A stretch of 64,000 bases of DNA from Gnetum montanum (lineage: Eukaryota; Streptophyta; Gnetopsida; Gnetales; Gnetaceae). Positions 46,191 through 57,853 of the stretch are shown here, one piece after another (the stretch's first letter is position 1; each line of letters begins with the position of its first letter). The translations under genes and the position numbers were made by a program. Location: positions 4,607-68,606 of the forward strand of contig MNCI01001406.1 in NCBI GenBank assembly GCA_015680685.1. Direction: 5' to 3'. The notes under the pieces are model-generated. The model was not told where the DNA came from. It searched no databases and worked only from the letters and a program-made list of their open reading frames with translations.

Positions 46191-49100
46191 ATTGCATACA
46201 ACAATATGGTTGTAGTTGCATGTAGAAAATATGGGCAATCAAACAGGAAAATAATATAGCATGCAAAAGATGTGTTGAAGAGATGTGTATGCAAAAATTC
46301 CTGTATGCAATAACCACTCAACAAGAAGGCACCTAGTGGTTGATTACAAATAGAGAAATTGAATCAAAGATATACATGAAACCAAAAAACCAAATTATAA
46401 GTGTCTATGTAGAAGAAACTAAAAAGTTGGACCAATTAAGAAGGCACCCCTATCCATACATATGTTAAGAAGAAGAGATAGAATTGGAACAACTCAAGAT
46501 CCCAAAGAAAGTTGAACCAAAACTATTAGAATTAAAGGCCTTATTGACAACACTAGAATATGTTTTCTTAAATAATAAGAAGCCAATCATAATTAACACC
46601 AACCTAAATCAGGAACAAAAGAAGAAATTGTTGAGAGTGATCAATAAGTGGCCAACAATGTTTGCTTGGTCTTATGTTGAGATCATTGGCATTGATCTAG
46701 AATTTGTCAACATTGGATATACACTGGTCTAGTAATGAAACAATAATGCCAACCACAAATGAGGCTAAATCCAAAGCTCGAGGAAGTAGTCAAGCAAGAA
46801 TTAGAAAAATCAATAAAGGCATGATTCATTTATTCCATTACTGACAATGAATGGGTCAATCCTTTGGTAATTTTTCCAAAGAAGGAAGGCAAGTGAAGAG
46901 TATGAATCAACTTTTAATTGTTGAACTCTACTACATGAAAGGATCAATTTCCCTTGCCATTTTTTGACCAAGTCCTAGATACTATTGCAAAATATGAGCA
47001 CTATGGTTTTATGAATGGTTACAGTGGATATAACTAGATCTACATTGCATTTGAGGATCAAGAGAAAATAACATACACTAGTTCATGGGAAACATTTGCT
47101 TACAAGTAAATGCCTTTTGGTATTTGAAATGCCCTAGCTATCTTTCAGAGACTTGTACTCAGTATCTTTCAAAAACAAATAGGTAATGACATTGAAGTAT
47201 TTATGAGTGATTTTTCCAAATGTCGGTTGGATTTCAAACAAACACTGGACCATCTTGTGTAGGTACTAAAAGGATGCATAGAGACAAATCTAAAGCTTCA
47301 TTGGCAAAAGATCAACCTTATGGACTAGGATGGGATCATGCTAGGACACAAAATTTTGTAGAAATGAATAGAGGTAGATCTTTAAAAGATCATAATCATA
47401 AAGAATGTCACCCAAGGGCCACAAACCTTTAAAGATGTTTGATCATTTTTAGGCCGCATAGGATACTATAAAATATTTATAGAAAATTATTTCAAAAATT
47501 GCAAACCCACTAGTAGATCTTACCAAGAAGGATGCATAGTTTCTATGGATTGAATCATGTGAAAAGGAATTTGTAACCTTGAAATAGAAGTTAATTGAGA
47601 CACTAATCCTTCGAGCTCTAGATTGATCTAAGCCTTTTCATATCATGATAGATGCTTCAAACTATGCACTTGATGTAGCATTAACATAGTTAGATGACTA
47701 AAAGAGACTGTACTATATACATTGTGCCAACAAAAGCATCACCGGGGCACAACTTTATTACATCACAAAAGAAAAGGAGCTAATGGTAGTGGTATATATG
47801 CTAGAGAAATTTCAACACTGTGTTCTTGGATATCTGATTTATGTCCACACTGATCATAGTGCAATCTAATTTCTTATGAATAAACTAGTAGTCAGTCCCA
47901 GGGTGATTAAATTAAATGGCTTGTTATCCTACTAGAGTTCAACATAACTATGATCGACAAGAAGGGCATAGAGAACATAGTAGCTGATCATTTGTCAAGA
48001 TTAAGATGGAACTCCCAAGATCAGGTAGAATAATTGTTAGATCAATTCCTTAATGAGAAGCTATTTACTAAGATAATAATGGCTATGGACTCAATAGATA
48101 AGTCATGGTTGACTAATTACTTGACTTATTTAAGTACACAAGAACTTCTTGTTGAGTGGAGTAGGAAATAAAAAGAACAATTTCTTCATAAGGTTAAGAG
48201 ATATATGGAAATAAATAGAAACCTTTATAAGATTTATATTGATGGGTTAGTTCAATGGTGTGTACCAAAATGCAACCAAAAATAGATCCTACAAGATACA
48301 CATGAAGTTCCATGTGGTGGCCATTATATAGGATGTAGGATGGTAGGCTAATTTTGGCCTACCTTATTCTAAGACATCCATAACTTTATATAATCTTGTG
48401 AAAGGTGCTAGAAAGATGGAGAAATGATGACTAGAAATGAAGGGTTGCAACAATGGATACAACCATTAGAACCATTTGATATCCAAGGAATTGGCTTTAT
48501 GGGATCCATCACACCAATGTCAAATATGAAATCCTACATAAAAATGGCTGTGGATTATTGCACAAAGTGGGCAAAGGTAGAAGTAGTCAAAGATGGTATA
48601 GCTAAAATAACTACCAACTTCTTTCAACAACATGTGGCAAATCAATTTGGAGTACCAATAATGCTTATTTCAAATAATGAGATTTATTTTATTGATGCTA
48701 CTTTTAAGAAGCTCATGTAATAGCTTGGGGTAAACCATAATTTGACCACATCATATCATCCCCAAGCCAATGGTCAAGTAGAAGTGACTAATCTTGAAAT
48801 TGCTAGAATATTAACTAGAATAACTAGTAGATTTAGAAAGGATTGGAACTCCAAACTAAATGAGGCTCTATGGGATTATAAAACAATGTGGAAACTACCC
48901 ATTGGTTATTCACCCTATGAGCTAGTTTATAGCAAATTGTCCATGCTACCAATCTAAGTAGAGCTTCAAACTCTAGCTACCACCAACAAACTTAACCTAA
49001 ACTTGAACTTAGCCTAGAAAGAGTGACTAATGAATCTTAATTTGTTATAAGAAAATAGGCTAGTAGCACTCGTGAGTAATGAGTTGCACAAAAAATATTC

Positions 49101-49375
49101 CAAGTATAAGCACGATGCACAAATATGAAAAGAGTTGATACATCCAAGTGATAAGGCCCTCTATTACAATCCCAATCATATCTAGCAAAAGGCCAAATTT
49201 CAAATACTTTGGGAGGGACCATACATTATCCAAGTGACTTACCCATCTGGTGCCATCCACATTCACCATCCATATAGCCCACATAAGCTTATCTTTGTAA
49301 ACATCTAATATGTCAAACCTTACTATGAATATCCCAGCTCCACCAAGGATTCTACCCATCCTACCCAAATGTCCT
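46191..49375 (+). pseudogene. Element E RT, RNase H and integrase
   Basis: A linker frame (46,484-46,735) has LKALLTTLEYVFLNNKKPII and LLRVINKWPTMFAWSYVEI, as in Athila-type pol. RT (46,850-47,250) has VNPLVIFPKKEGK, YGFMNGYSGYN and MPFGI. RNase H (47,620-48,010) ends FNITMIDKKGIENIVADHLS. Integrase (48,280-49,320) has a zinc-finger part (CGGHYIGCRM, then CERC), MAVDYCTKWAKVEVVKDG, ISNNEIYF for ITDNG-xF, the TSYHPQANGQVEVTN motif and a C-terminal WEGPYIIQVTYPSGAIHIHH. Stops and frame changes are frequent, so it is inactive. This is the only pol in the B/D/E group. Confidence 0.85.
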
Positions 49376-50350
49376 TTACTTCACTTTTTTGGTTGATCAA
49401 TCCTAATCATAGTCATGGGGATGTCCATTGTGACACATAGGTATCTTCTAAATTTTTGACTTTCTTATTACTTTTTCTACTTTCTTGATATGTTTTCCTA
49501 TTCTTTTATATCTTGCAATTTCTTAATAATTTTTTTAATTCTTTGATAATTTTTTATTCTTTTTATCTTTTTAAATCTTAACATATTTTATAAATTTTCA
49601 TACCTTATCATCATTTCACTTGTACATATTTTTGTCAATTGTCAATAAAACACACCAAATAAAGTAAGATGTAAACCCAGTAAGGGGAAGATTTCTCTAT
49701 ATTATCAAATCATAAGGGATTGATTACCTATATAGTGAGACCACAAATACCCATCCACCCATTCCAATAATAAGAATTTTTCACCATCATCATAATGACA
49801 TTCTTCTCATAATAAAACTAAGAATAAACCTGTGATCATTATGCTTGGACAGAAGGATGAAGAACCAAGTGAGAATGCAAAGGATTTGACATCAAGGGAA
49901 TTTCTTGATTTGTTTGGATTACTACTGTAAGTTCTATCCTATTACTAAGAATGTATTATATGCTTGAAGGTAAGTAGCTTCTTAGGAATCTAAAAAATAA
50001 AAAGTGCAATGAATAAACTCCTCCCTTGAGCAATACACTAAATGGTAATACTCCTTACAACAGTGGTTGTCTTCTGGTTGTGACTCCTAGAGATGAAACA
50101 ATGCGATGTCATTGAAAAGTGGTTTGGAATTATTATGAATCTTGGAAAGAAGGGATAATGATTACTTTAACCATTGATTAAACACAAGAATTCATTATGT
50201 TGATGGTAAGATACCTCACATCCTAGTTTTAGTAATCTGTTCTACAATCCATCTCACCTCACTGTATATTTAATCTTAACTTTATGGTTTTTTGTAATAT
50301 AGCATCATTTTCCCAATCTATCAATTATAACATGTCTTTTGCTAGATAGG
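49376..50350 (+). other. Element E non-coding region after integrase
   Basis: No gene. It has AGTCATGGGG at 49,411-49,420, a T-rich tract at 49,450-49,620, and a block at about 49,855-49,915 (TTTGACATCAAGGGAATTTC) shared with B and D. The segment CTCACTGTATATTTAATC near 50,260 also occurs in D (about 54,294). It ends in ATAGG, the left target-duplication copy of D. Confidence 0.6.
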
Positions 50351-51194
50351 TGATGGGACATGATATCACATGGGCCACGATATCGCGTATGCGATATTGC
50401 ATTGGCCGCAATATCGTGTCTTTCCCTGCGATATCACGTATGCGATATTGCAGCCCGCCATTAGTTCTATAAATAAGAGGTGGCTCTCCCTTTCTTCAAC
50501 ATAGAGTAGATTGTAGCTAAACTCTAGCATTTTGATCCCTCCAAAGATAGATTATTTTCTAGTGTATGCTTGCAGTGTGGTGAATGTAATTGTACAACAT
50601 CCTTTATTCGAGTGTGACGTACTTGGACACACACATGACTGGAAATAAAGATCAAGATTGCTTCATCATTGCAGAATTCACTTTGTTTATTTATTTATTT
50701 AATTGTTATTTAATACTTTCCTAATTAGTCTCTCTCACCCTTAAACTCATGTTAGAATGCAGAATGAGTACGACTTGATTACGAGCATTTAAGTGTGACT
50801 ACTTGGTAACCCAGTAGTGTACTTAGGATTTGTGCTTGGTAACCCCAGTGGTAGTCATGCACAAAGTCTAGGATGTGTATGGATAATCAAGGAACAAATG
50901 CTCATCACACTTAGGCTAGATTATATTTTCTTACCCTTTCCTCCTAGCTTAGTTAATTACTACGTTTCATTACCTTCAGGAGTAGCATTAGATTAGGAAC
51001 ATATCATACACCTCACTCTGGACCAAACCATACGTGACAAAGCTAATACTAGTCTAGGTGGGAAGATAGCAAACTATGACCTAAGGTTAACAATGTAGGT
51101 GCTACAACTAGTTTGTCTATGGAGTTCGACCGGATCGTGCGTGAAAACGCTCGTATTCGTATGGTTGAGTGTAGGGGTATCTCAACACTCATCA
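50351..51194 (+). repeat. Element D 5' LTR
   Basis: TGATGGGACATGATATC...CACTCATCA. An array of GCGATATCGC-like palindromes spans about 50,360-50,452 and the TATAAATA box is at 50,468-50,475. Confidence 0.92.
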
Positions 51195-51195
51195 T

Positions 51196-51213
51196 TGGTG
51201 TCGTTGCTGGGGA
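51196..51213 (+). promoter_or_regulatory. Element D primer-binding site (tRNA-Asp type)
   Basis: TGGTGTCGTTGCTGGGGA, differing from TGGCGCCGTTGCCGGGGA by three C-to-T changes. Confidence 0.88.
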
Positions 51214-51338
51214 CGGTACTAGTTATCTAGATTAGTTATATCATACAAGGTCACTGTAAAGGACTTAATGATATATATCTTAGGAAGAAGAAATAATTAT
51301 TAAAACTCACACATAATTTCACACAAAACTTCACAACA

Positions 51339-53281
51339 ATGCCTCTCCTACAAGATTCCAATAATGCCACACTTAGCGAGGAAGTTCATTGGAGAACCAA
51401 TGAAGTATATGATGATGAAGATTGGAGTATACAACCTGAAGTGGGGGTTTCTTATAAACATGAACAAAAGCAACATCATCCCAACACACAAAGACATAAA
51501 TTACCTAATGATGATGAACTTCCACTGGCCACTACAAGCCTAACGCAAATACAAGAGGATGTTCAAATCTCATGTAGGCATCGTAAAGAGAGCCAACTAC
51601 CCAAGCTCGATTTAAACAACTTTCCTACATTTTCAGGAGGCTATGATTTAGATCTGCATCAACATTTACAAGCCTTCTATGATGCCTACACATGGAACAA
51701 CATTGATATTGGTTGGAAAAAACTTAAGCTCTTTCCTATGACACTCATTGACCAAGAAAAAGTATGGTATAGATTGTTAAAACCAAATTCAATACGANNN
51801 NNNNNNNNNNNNNNNNNNNNNNNNNNNNNNNNNNNNNNNNNNNNNNNNNNNNNNNNNNNNNNNNNNNNNNNNNNNNNNNNNNNNNNNNNNNNNNNNNNNN
51901 NNNNNNNNNNNNNNNNNNNNNNNNNNNNNNNNNNNNNNNNNNNNNNNNNNNNNNNNNNNNNNNNNNNNNNNNNNNNNNNNNNNNNNNNNNNNNNNNNNNN
52001 NNNNNNNNNNNNNNNNNNNNNNNNNNNNNNNNNNNNNNNNNNNNNNNNNNNNNNNNNNNNNNNNNNNNNNNNNNNNNNNNNNNNNNNNNNNNNNNNNNNN
52101 NNNNNNNNNNNNNNNNNNNNNNNNNNNNNNNNNNNNNNNNNNNNNNNNNNNNNNNNNNNNNNNNNNNNNNNNNNNNNNNNNNNNNNNNNNNNNNNNNNNN
52201 NNGGTAGCAAAAGAAGAAGGAGAATTAGCTAGATGGGAGAGTGTTGAAAAACATCAATGGGACCAAAATATTAACTGAACAAAGGTCCATGATCATAAAA
52301 AGGAGAGATTAACCAATCTCAAGGTGGAAACATCATCTTTGCCAATGCAAAAATCATTAGAATAAGTCAAGGCAAATATTAATAAGATGTTGGAATGGAC
52401 ATATCAAAAGTATGGAGAATTTATTAATCTTATTAGAGATAAATTTTTAACAATCTAAGAAGCAGGACAAAAAAATAGACAATCGAAAAGAAGGGATAAA
52501 GAAAATAAGAGCTCAACTGCCAATCATACGTATGAATGCAACATATGCCTGCATGATCACCCCAAGGGCCAATGCCCAATATTGTTACATTTACATGAGC
52601 ATTGGGAAAACATGTTACATCTAGAGTTCGTACAGAGATACTGTGTTCAGTCACAGTGGCAACAATCCCAGTCGTGGTGGAGACCACCATTAGACTAGAG
52701 GCACCCTTCATATCATCTGAACCCAAATGCTTATCTTGTTCAACATCCTGTTTCTCCAATTGAACCAACGCACTTTATCTCATCACAATTCCATTCTCCT
52801 TAATACTATCAGCCCATACCTTCAACACAACCACCACCTTATGCACCTTATACTCCTAACTTTAAACATTCTCATCCTTTCCCTCCTTCCACAGTGCCAC
52901 CAACTGTTCCTAAGATGTCTGCACCACCGCAACAACCCACAAACATCACGTGTGCTAATACTTCCAATAGTAGTGAGAAACCTCAACAACATCAAAAGCA
53001 CCCCTTCTTTAAAGCACCCCAATTCTGAGGCCACTACATCCTCCAACTCAACACAAGCTCCACACTGTGGTGCACCCTTACCTTCGAACCAAACACCTCA
53101 TGTAACTTTATCAAGGTCATCATTAACCACTCCAACAACCATACGACCCAATGAACACAACCATGGGAGGCATCATCCTAATCCTTACAGACCATCTAAC
53201 GGTCCCAAATATCATAGTGGGTCAACTTGTTATCTAGGAACTACATCGTATAAATTGACCCACTATGCTCATTATAATTAA
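51339..53281 (+). pseudogene. Element D gag (contains assembly gap)
   Basis: Starts at ATG 51,339 (MPLLQDSNNATLSEEV) and runs open into the N gap at 51,798. The gag core has FPTFSGGYDLDLHQHLQAFY and WKKLKLFPMTLIDQEKVWY, homologous to B and E. After the gap the frame VAKEEGELARWESVEKHQWD matches B (EQVAKEEGELWKRESTEEY). A zinc knuckle CNICLHDHPKGQC lies at about 52,530-52,570, followed by a proline-rich region (52,740-53,000) and a C-terminal stretch ending at TAA 53,281 after a frameshift near 53,025. No protease follows, unlike B. Stops are fewer than in E, consistent with later insertion. Confidence 0.8.
51798..52202. other. Assembly gap (405 N)
   Basis: A run of N inside element D gag. 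Reading frames crossing it are meaningless and its true length may differ. Confidence 0.99.
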
Positions 53282-54835
53282 GTGTGTGAAACCCGATGGG
53301 GTAAGTATGACTGAGCCCCAAGATTTCCAAGATGCAAGGATTCCCATCATCAATTACTAATCCTTGTCATCCTCAACCATTTAGCTATGAGGGATATCCC
53401 TCATTCTAATAACAAGTAGGATTAATAACCATTTTTTAGTTTTCTTTAATTTTACAACTTTTTGTTTTCCAGTTTTTCATTTTTCAACTTTTTGTGTTAT
53501 CTTCTTTTTATCTTTTTATGTTTTTATCCTTTTATGTTTTGTAAGTAATCTCATCTATGAATAAAACACTCATGTGGATCGATGGTTGAGGTGTGTTTTA
53601 TGTTATTAAGTCATGAGTGAGCAATTATTTCGACAGTGAGCCCATTACACCCACTCATCCACTCTACAAATAAGAGGTTCTGTTTGAGGGTACAATGATA
53701 TTCTTGATATTTCTAAAAATTAAAACTAATTTTGTGTTCATTGTACCCAAAATGGAGAAGGATGGACCAAGAGGGAATGATTAGGGTGTGACATCAAGGG
53801 GACTTGTGGATTCTCTTTGGTGACATCTGTGGGAGTTATCATGCAACCTGTTTGTACTAATATCCTTGTAGATTTAATGAAAAATGGAAGTAAGAGTAAT
53901 CAAAAGGGCACTCAAAAATCAAAGGATTTTCTAGGGGGTCCCACTGGAAAGACATGCATCCATGCATGAAGGTTGGAAGCTTCTCTGGATTCAGTAAAGT
54001 TCAAAAAAAAAAGAAGAAGAAAAAGAAAAGAAAAGTGCCACAAAACAAAAATCACTCCTCCCTTAAATAAAACGCCAAGTGATTGTATGCCTTGTTGTTA
54101 TGGTACTCTCATAGTTGCTCATCATGGGATGAAACAATGCAATGTCATTGATTAGAGGAATGGACTTGGTCTTGATCTTGGAATGATGGGTTAATGACAC
54201 CTTAATCATGATTTACACACAGGATTCACTATGCCCTAGGTCAGTTACCTCATGTCCCAATCTCTACGATCCCTTTCTATACCTCATCTCATCTCACTGT
54301 TCATGTAATTATAGCTCGTGTTCCATGTAGCATAGAATTTTCATCTCATTCTGGTGCTATTTACATGTGTGTGTTTTGTGAAGTTAGTGCAGCTTACATT
54401 TAACCCTTCTAGTACCCATGAAAACTCTAAGTGTGGTTACACAAGGGCATTATAGGTTGAAACTTGCTTTGGGGAGGATCCACTTGTGTAATTTTTGTTG
54501 TAATCTTCACTTAGGACATAACTCACACATACAATTTCTTACCCTCAGCTTAATTTTTCAATTGATTTTCTTTCCCTACTATTATCCCTCTGAATTTCAA
54601 CGTTCCAATGTACCATTACATACCCTTTTTCTTACCACCTAAGGTTTTATTGCTAAATCCGCACCATTATCATTAATGGTGCCTTTTGAATCCACATCAT
54701 TATCATTAATGGTGTCTTTTGAATTAATGAAATTTCCTTAGAACATCTTGATCATAGTCAATGTCCTCAATTTCCAACGTTAATTTCAAGAAAATCATTT
54801 AAAAAATTGGTATTTTCATGGTGTCTCACATCACC
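53282..54835 (+). other. Element D non-coding region before internal promoter
   Basis: No gene. It has a T-rich tract (53,430-53,530), the TGACATCAAGGGGACTTG block (about 53,790) shared with B and E, and an A/G-rich run at 54,004-54,034. CTTTGGGGAGGATCCACT lies at 54,467-54,484. Two near-identical ATCATTAATGGTG-containing words occur at 54,668 and 54,701. Confidence 0.6.
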
Positions 54836-54839
54836 AGGG

Positions 54840-54916
54840 ATGCAATATCGCATCCCATGTGATATCGCATACGCGATGTATCGTACGCAATATCGCATCG
54901 CTGCTAGCTATAAATA
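54840..54916 (+). promoter_or_regulatory. Internal promoter of element D accessory gene
   Basis: A palindrome cluster (GCAATATCGCATCCC, GTGATATCGCATACGCGATG, ACGCAATATCGC) is followed by TATAAATA at 54,909-54,916, in the same arrangement as the LTR promoters of B and D. It lies 474 bp upstream of the accessory ATG. No gag-type coding or primer site follows, so it is not simply a nested LTR. Confidence 0.55.
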
Positions 54917-55323
54917 GGTATCCCCCCCTGCAACATTTAGCATCATTTTGTCATTCACATGGGGGAAGTTTTTGAAAATTTTCTCTACAACTTGTGATTG
55001 CATGACCCTCGCTTTTCTACTCATATCTCACTTTCTGATACTTTGATTTTAATTCTTTTTGAACCTGCTTGAACTTGGAGTGTTTAGCTTAGTTGTGGGG
55101 AAGAGACACTTGCCGAAAAGTGCCTACTTTTTTTGAAATTTATCATCTCCCAAAGGACATCAATTAGGGTAATTGACTCTAACACTTAGAATAATTGTGC
55201 CTAAAAATCATGTACCCCTTAGGTATACTGGGAGGCTAAAATGGCAACCACCTAAGTCGCAGGACCCATTATTACAAACTTTCAGGCACTATCACATGTG
55301 ATAATATAAGATCATTAATAAAG

Positions 55324-55389
55324 GTAAGAAGTAAGGTATAACTTGACTTCAAAAACAACCTTACTAACGTTTGGCCCGTGTGATTGCAA
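55324..55389 (+). other. Probable 5' leader intron of D accessory gene
   Basis: Donor AAAG|GTAAGAAG and end TGATTGCAA directly before ATG. In E the equivalent is AAG|GTAAAG and TGATTGCAG|ATG, so the D acceptor appears mutated from CAG to CAA. Confidence 0.45.
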
Positions 55390-57691
55390 ATGGCCCCGAA
55401 ACATGGACAACAGGAGGGTCTTGCTCAAGGTGGAAAGAAAAAATCTCGGAGGGGTGGAAGACAAAGACCTACCAGACAACATACAGAATAGGAGGAGTAA
55501 TCATTTAGCATTCATCAAGATGAACCTCCTACTGAATGGTTTAGGCAGGCAGAAGGAGGAGCTGCTGTAGCGCCTGAACTGGGACAACAATTCACGTTGC
55601 CCCAAGATTGTGTTCAGGCTATCCATTAAACGTCCACATTCACTACAATGATTGTGGAGTTAAACTTCAAATCTTTTGTAGAGTTTGCTCCTGAGGCTAT
55701 TAGGGATCACCTAAAAGGGTCTCCCTTATGGCCTATCCTCTCTGAAAGAGATGCCTGGTACCTAGGAGAGACGTACCAATTTTGGCACAATAAGGAGCAA
55801 GGCACCATTGTTAATATTTGTGGTGTAACAATTGACTTCTCTGCACAGGCCATTTCAGAAGTGTTAAATCTTCCAAATACAAGGCCCCAGGTTGCTCAGT
55901 TATCCACCTGTTTAGACCCCGATGTGTGAAAGAATTGGTTGGAGAAGGCTTATGGTAGAGATAAAGCATTTGGTGAATTGATAATGGAAGAGAGGGTTTA
56001 CTTAAAAATTGGAACATATCACCTCTTCCCCACAAAGGGCTTAAAAAGGATATTGATGTATGTGGCTAGAGGATGTGTAGTGTTGATGGGAAAGATTAAC
56101 GCTAACCTACCCCATCTATATTTGATGGAGATCCTGAGGTGGTTCAAAGAACAAAAGATAGGGAAGATGGTGCTACATCTCCCTTGTCTTATCAGAAAGC
56201 TTTGCCAACATGCTAGTATTCGGGGATACACCAATGACATCCTCCGAAAAGCCCAAACTACTTTATATGCTAAATTGCTAAAGGTGCCAGCTCCAAGGAA
56301 AATAATTGGCAAAGAGTTGGGACGAAAAGAAGAAGAAGAAAAGATGGCTGGACCTAGTCAACCTCTAACCACGGGTCCTAGCCAACAACAAGAAGTAGGG
56401 CCTGGCACAAGTCAGGATCAACCGCCACCGCCGCAAGGCTACAGACCATCGATGAGCCATCTTAGGGCCATTGCTAAGATGGTCAGTTGGGGAAGTTGTG
56501 ATGATGCAAACCTCTTCCATGTCATTGATGATGCCGTATAGCCTATGGTTTCATTAGATCTCACAAGGAGCGAAGTATCCATTCAAACAGGAGAAGGGAA
56601 AAGTAGATGGTCGCAACAAATCTCAGGAAATGTGACATCTTTCTAGGTGCAGTTAGAGACTGGTGAAGAGACCACAGTGGTGGTCATGCAACACCAGAAT
56701 GCCACGAGAGCTACAGAAGTGATCCCAGACCACATTAAAGAATCCTTCAACATACCTATTGTGCCACTGGCAGATCTCTTAGAAGCACGGGATACTCAAA
56801 CTCTGGCCGGAACCTCAATGACTCCTACGGAACATGAGGATGTGCTTGATGGATTGCTTCAAATAGGACAAGTAATGACATCCCTGTTTGACATCCCTCA
56901 AGATGTTATAGTAATTCAATCAGACCTCATTTCCACAAAAGGAAAGCTGGTCTTATCTGAAGTGAGGGTCGAGCATGCTGAAGCTGAAGGAGCACTTCCG
57001 CAATCATGTGGGGATGTATAAACAGATCCTTAAAAAGGAAATCCATATGGCCAAGGCCCAAATCAATACTATTAGTGCTCAACACACTGATTGGGGGGCC
57101 ATATTGGACACCTACGCCTTTGCCCACCAAACAGAAGTTAAGAACTAGGACTTGCAGATTCAAGACTTGATAGAGTACATGGAGTTGGCAAACTTGAGAT
57201 ATGCCAACCTTGTCATGTTAACAGTAGAGCACACTAGGTCAGAACTCGAGTAGCAGGTAGCTTCCACCCACAGAAAATATGAAGCAAAATTTGTAGAACG
57301 CAAGAAGTTGTAGGAAAAATTTGATGTTTCAAATTTTGAACTTGGGGTGGTAAAAGCCAGCTACCAGGGACAGAAAGATGTCACAACTGACTTGGCTCGA
57401 TAGCTAATAGATCTTCGCAAATACAAGGATAAAGCTAGAGTCTATGAGGAGGAACGATGGGTGTTCATGGCTTAGTATGTCAAGGGCAACCAAATTTTCC
57501 TGCAACTACCCTGTCTGTGGGAAGTGCCGACTCTGTCAAACATTGGAACACTAGAATGGATGGCAGAAGACCCTTGAACTGAAGAGGAGAAGCTTTAGGT
57601 CATACTTCAATGCCATCAAGCTTTAAAGCCTGGAGCACATGACAAAGGAAAAGCGCTAATGGAGGAGCCACTGCCACCAGGAACTACATGA
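55390..57691 (+). pseudogene. Element D accessory protein
   Basis: ATG 55,390 gives MAPKHGQQEGLAQGGKKKSR, a basic start. The N-terminal domain (55,648-56,300) has LWPILSERDAWYLGETYQFW, GVTIDFSAQAISEVLNLPNT and VYLKIGTYHLFPTKGLKRIL, VLHLPCLIRKLCQHASI. This pattern resembles the putative plant transposon protein domain found next to gypsy elements. A Q/P-rich linker (56,350-56,450) and a second folded-looking region (56,560-56,990, SFNIPIVPLADLLEARD) follow. A charged coiled-coil tail runs to GKALMEEPLPPGTT and TGA 57,691. Only a few stops occur, plus a frameshift near 56,985 where about 480 bp present in E is missing. It is not an envelope-like protein by eye: no signal peptide or membrane segment. 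Function unknown. Confidence 0.65.
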
Positions 57692-57839
57692 GTTCCAAGT
57701 TTTTGTAGTTGTAGCACTTTCCATGTTATGTCTTTCTTTCTTTTTCTTCCCACACTGTAGCATCAATTCATTTTTTCCATCTAATAATCCCATACCTATC
57801 CACTGTGTAATCATTGTAACTCAAGGATGAGTTTTTATT

Positions 57840-57853
57840 CAGTCATGGGGGTA
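57840..57853 (+). promoter_or_regulatory. Element D polypurine tract
   Basis: CAGTCATGGGGGTA immediately precedes the 3' LTR. A preceding CAAGGATGAGTTTTTATT segment is shared with E (about 62,675-62,695). Confidence 0.75.

Noticed and set aside
51686-52210. Long open frames across the N run
   Set aside because: Their length is created by N; only the plus-strand gag frame before the gap is supported by homology.
52727-53025. Hydrophobic-looking frame resembling a membrane protein
   Set aside because: It is the wrong frame of a proline-rich gag region; only the part after about 53,025 appears to be the real frame.
54840-55000. A further nested LTR of the B/D family
   Set aside because: Only the palindrome and TATA part resembles the LTR. 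The LTR 3' end, primer site and target duplication are missing and coding continues differently, so an internal promoter fits better, though not proven.
55390-57691. Envelope-like protein
   Set aside because: No signal peptide, hydrophobic membrane segment or cleavage motif is visible; the tail is charged and coiled-coil-like.
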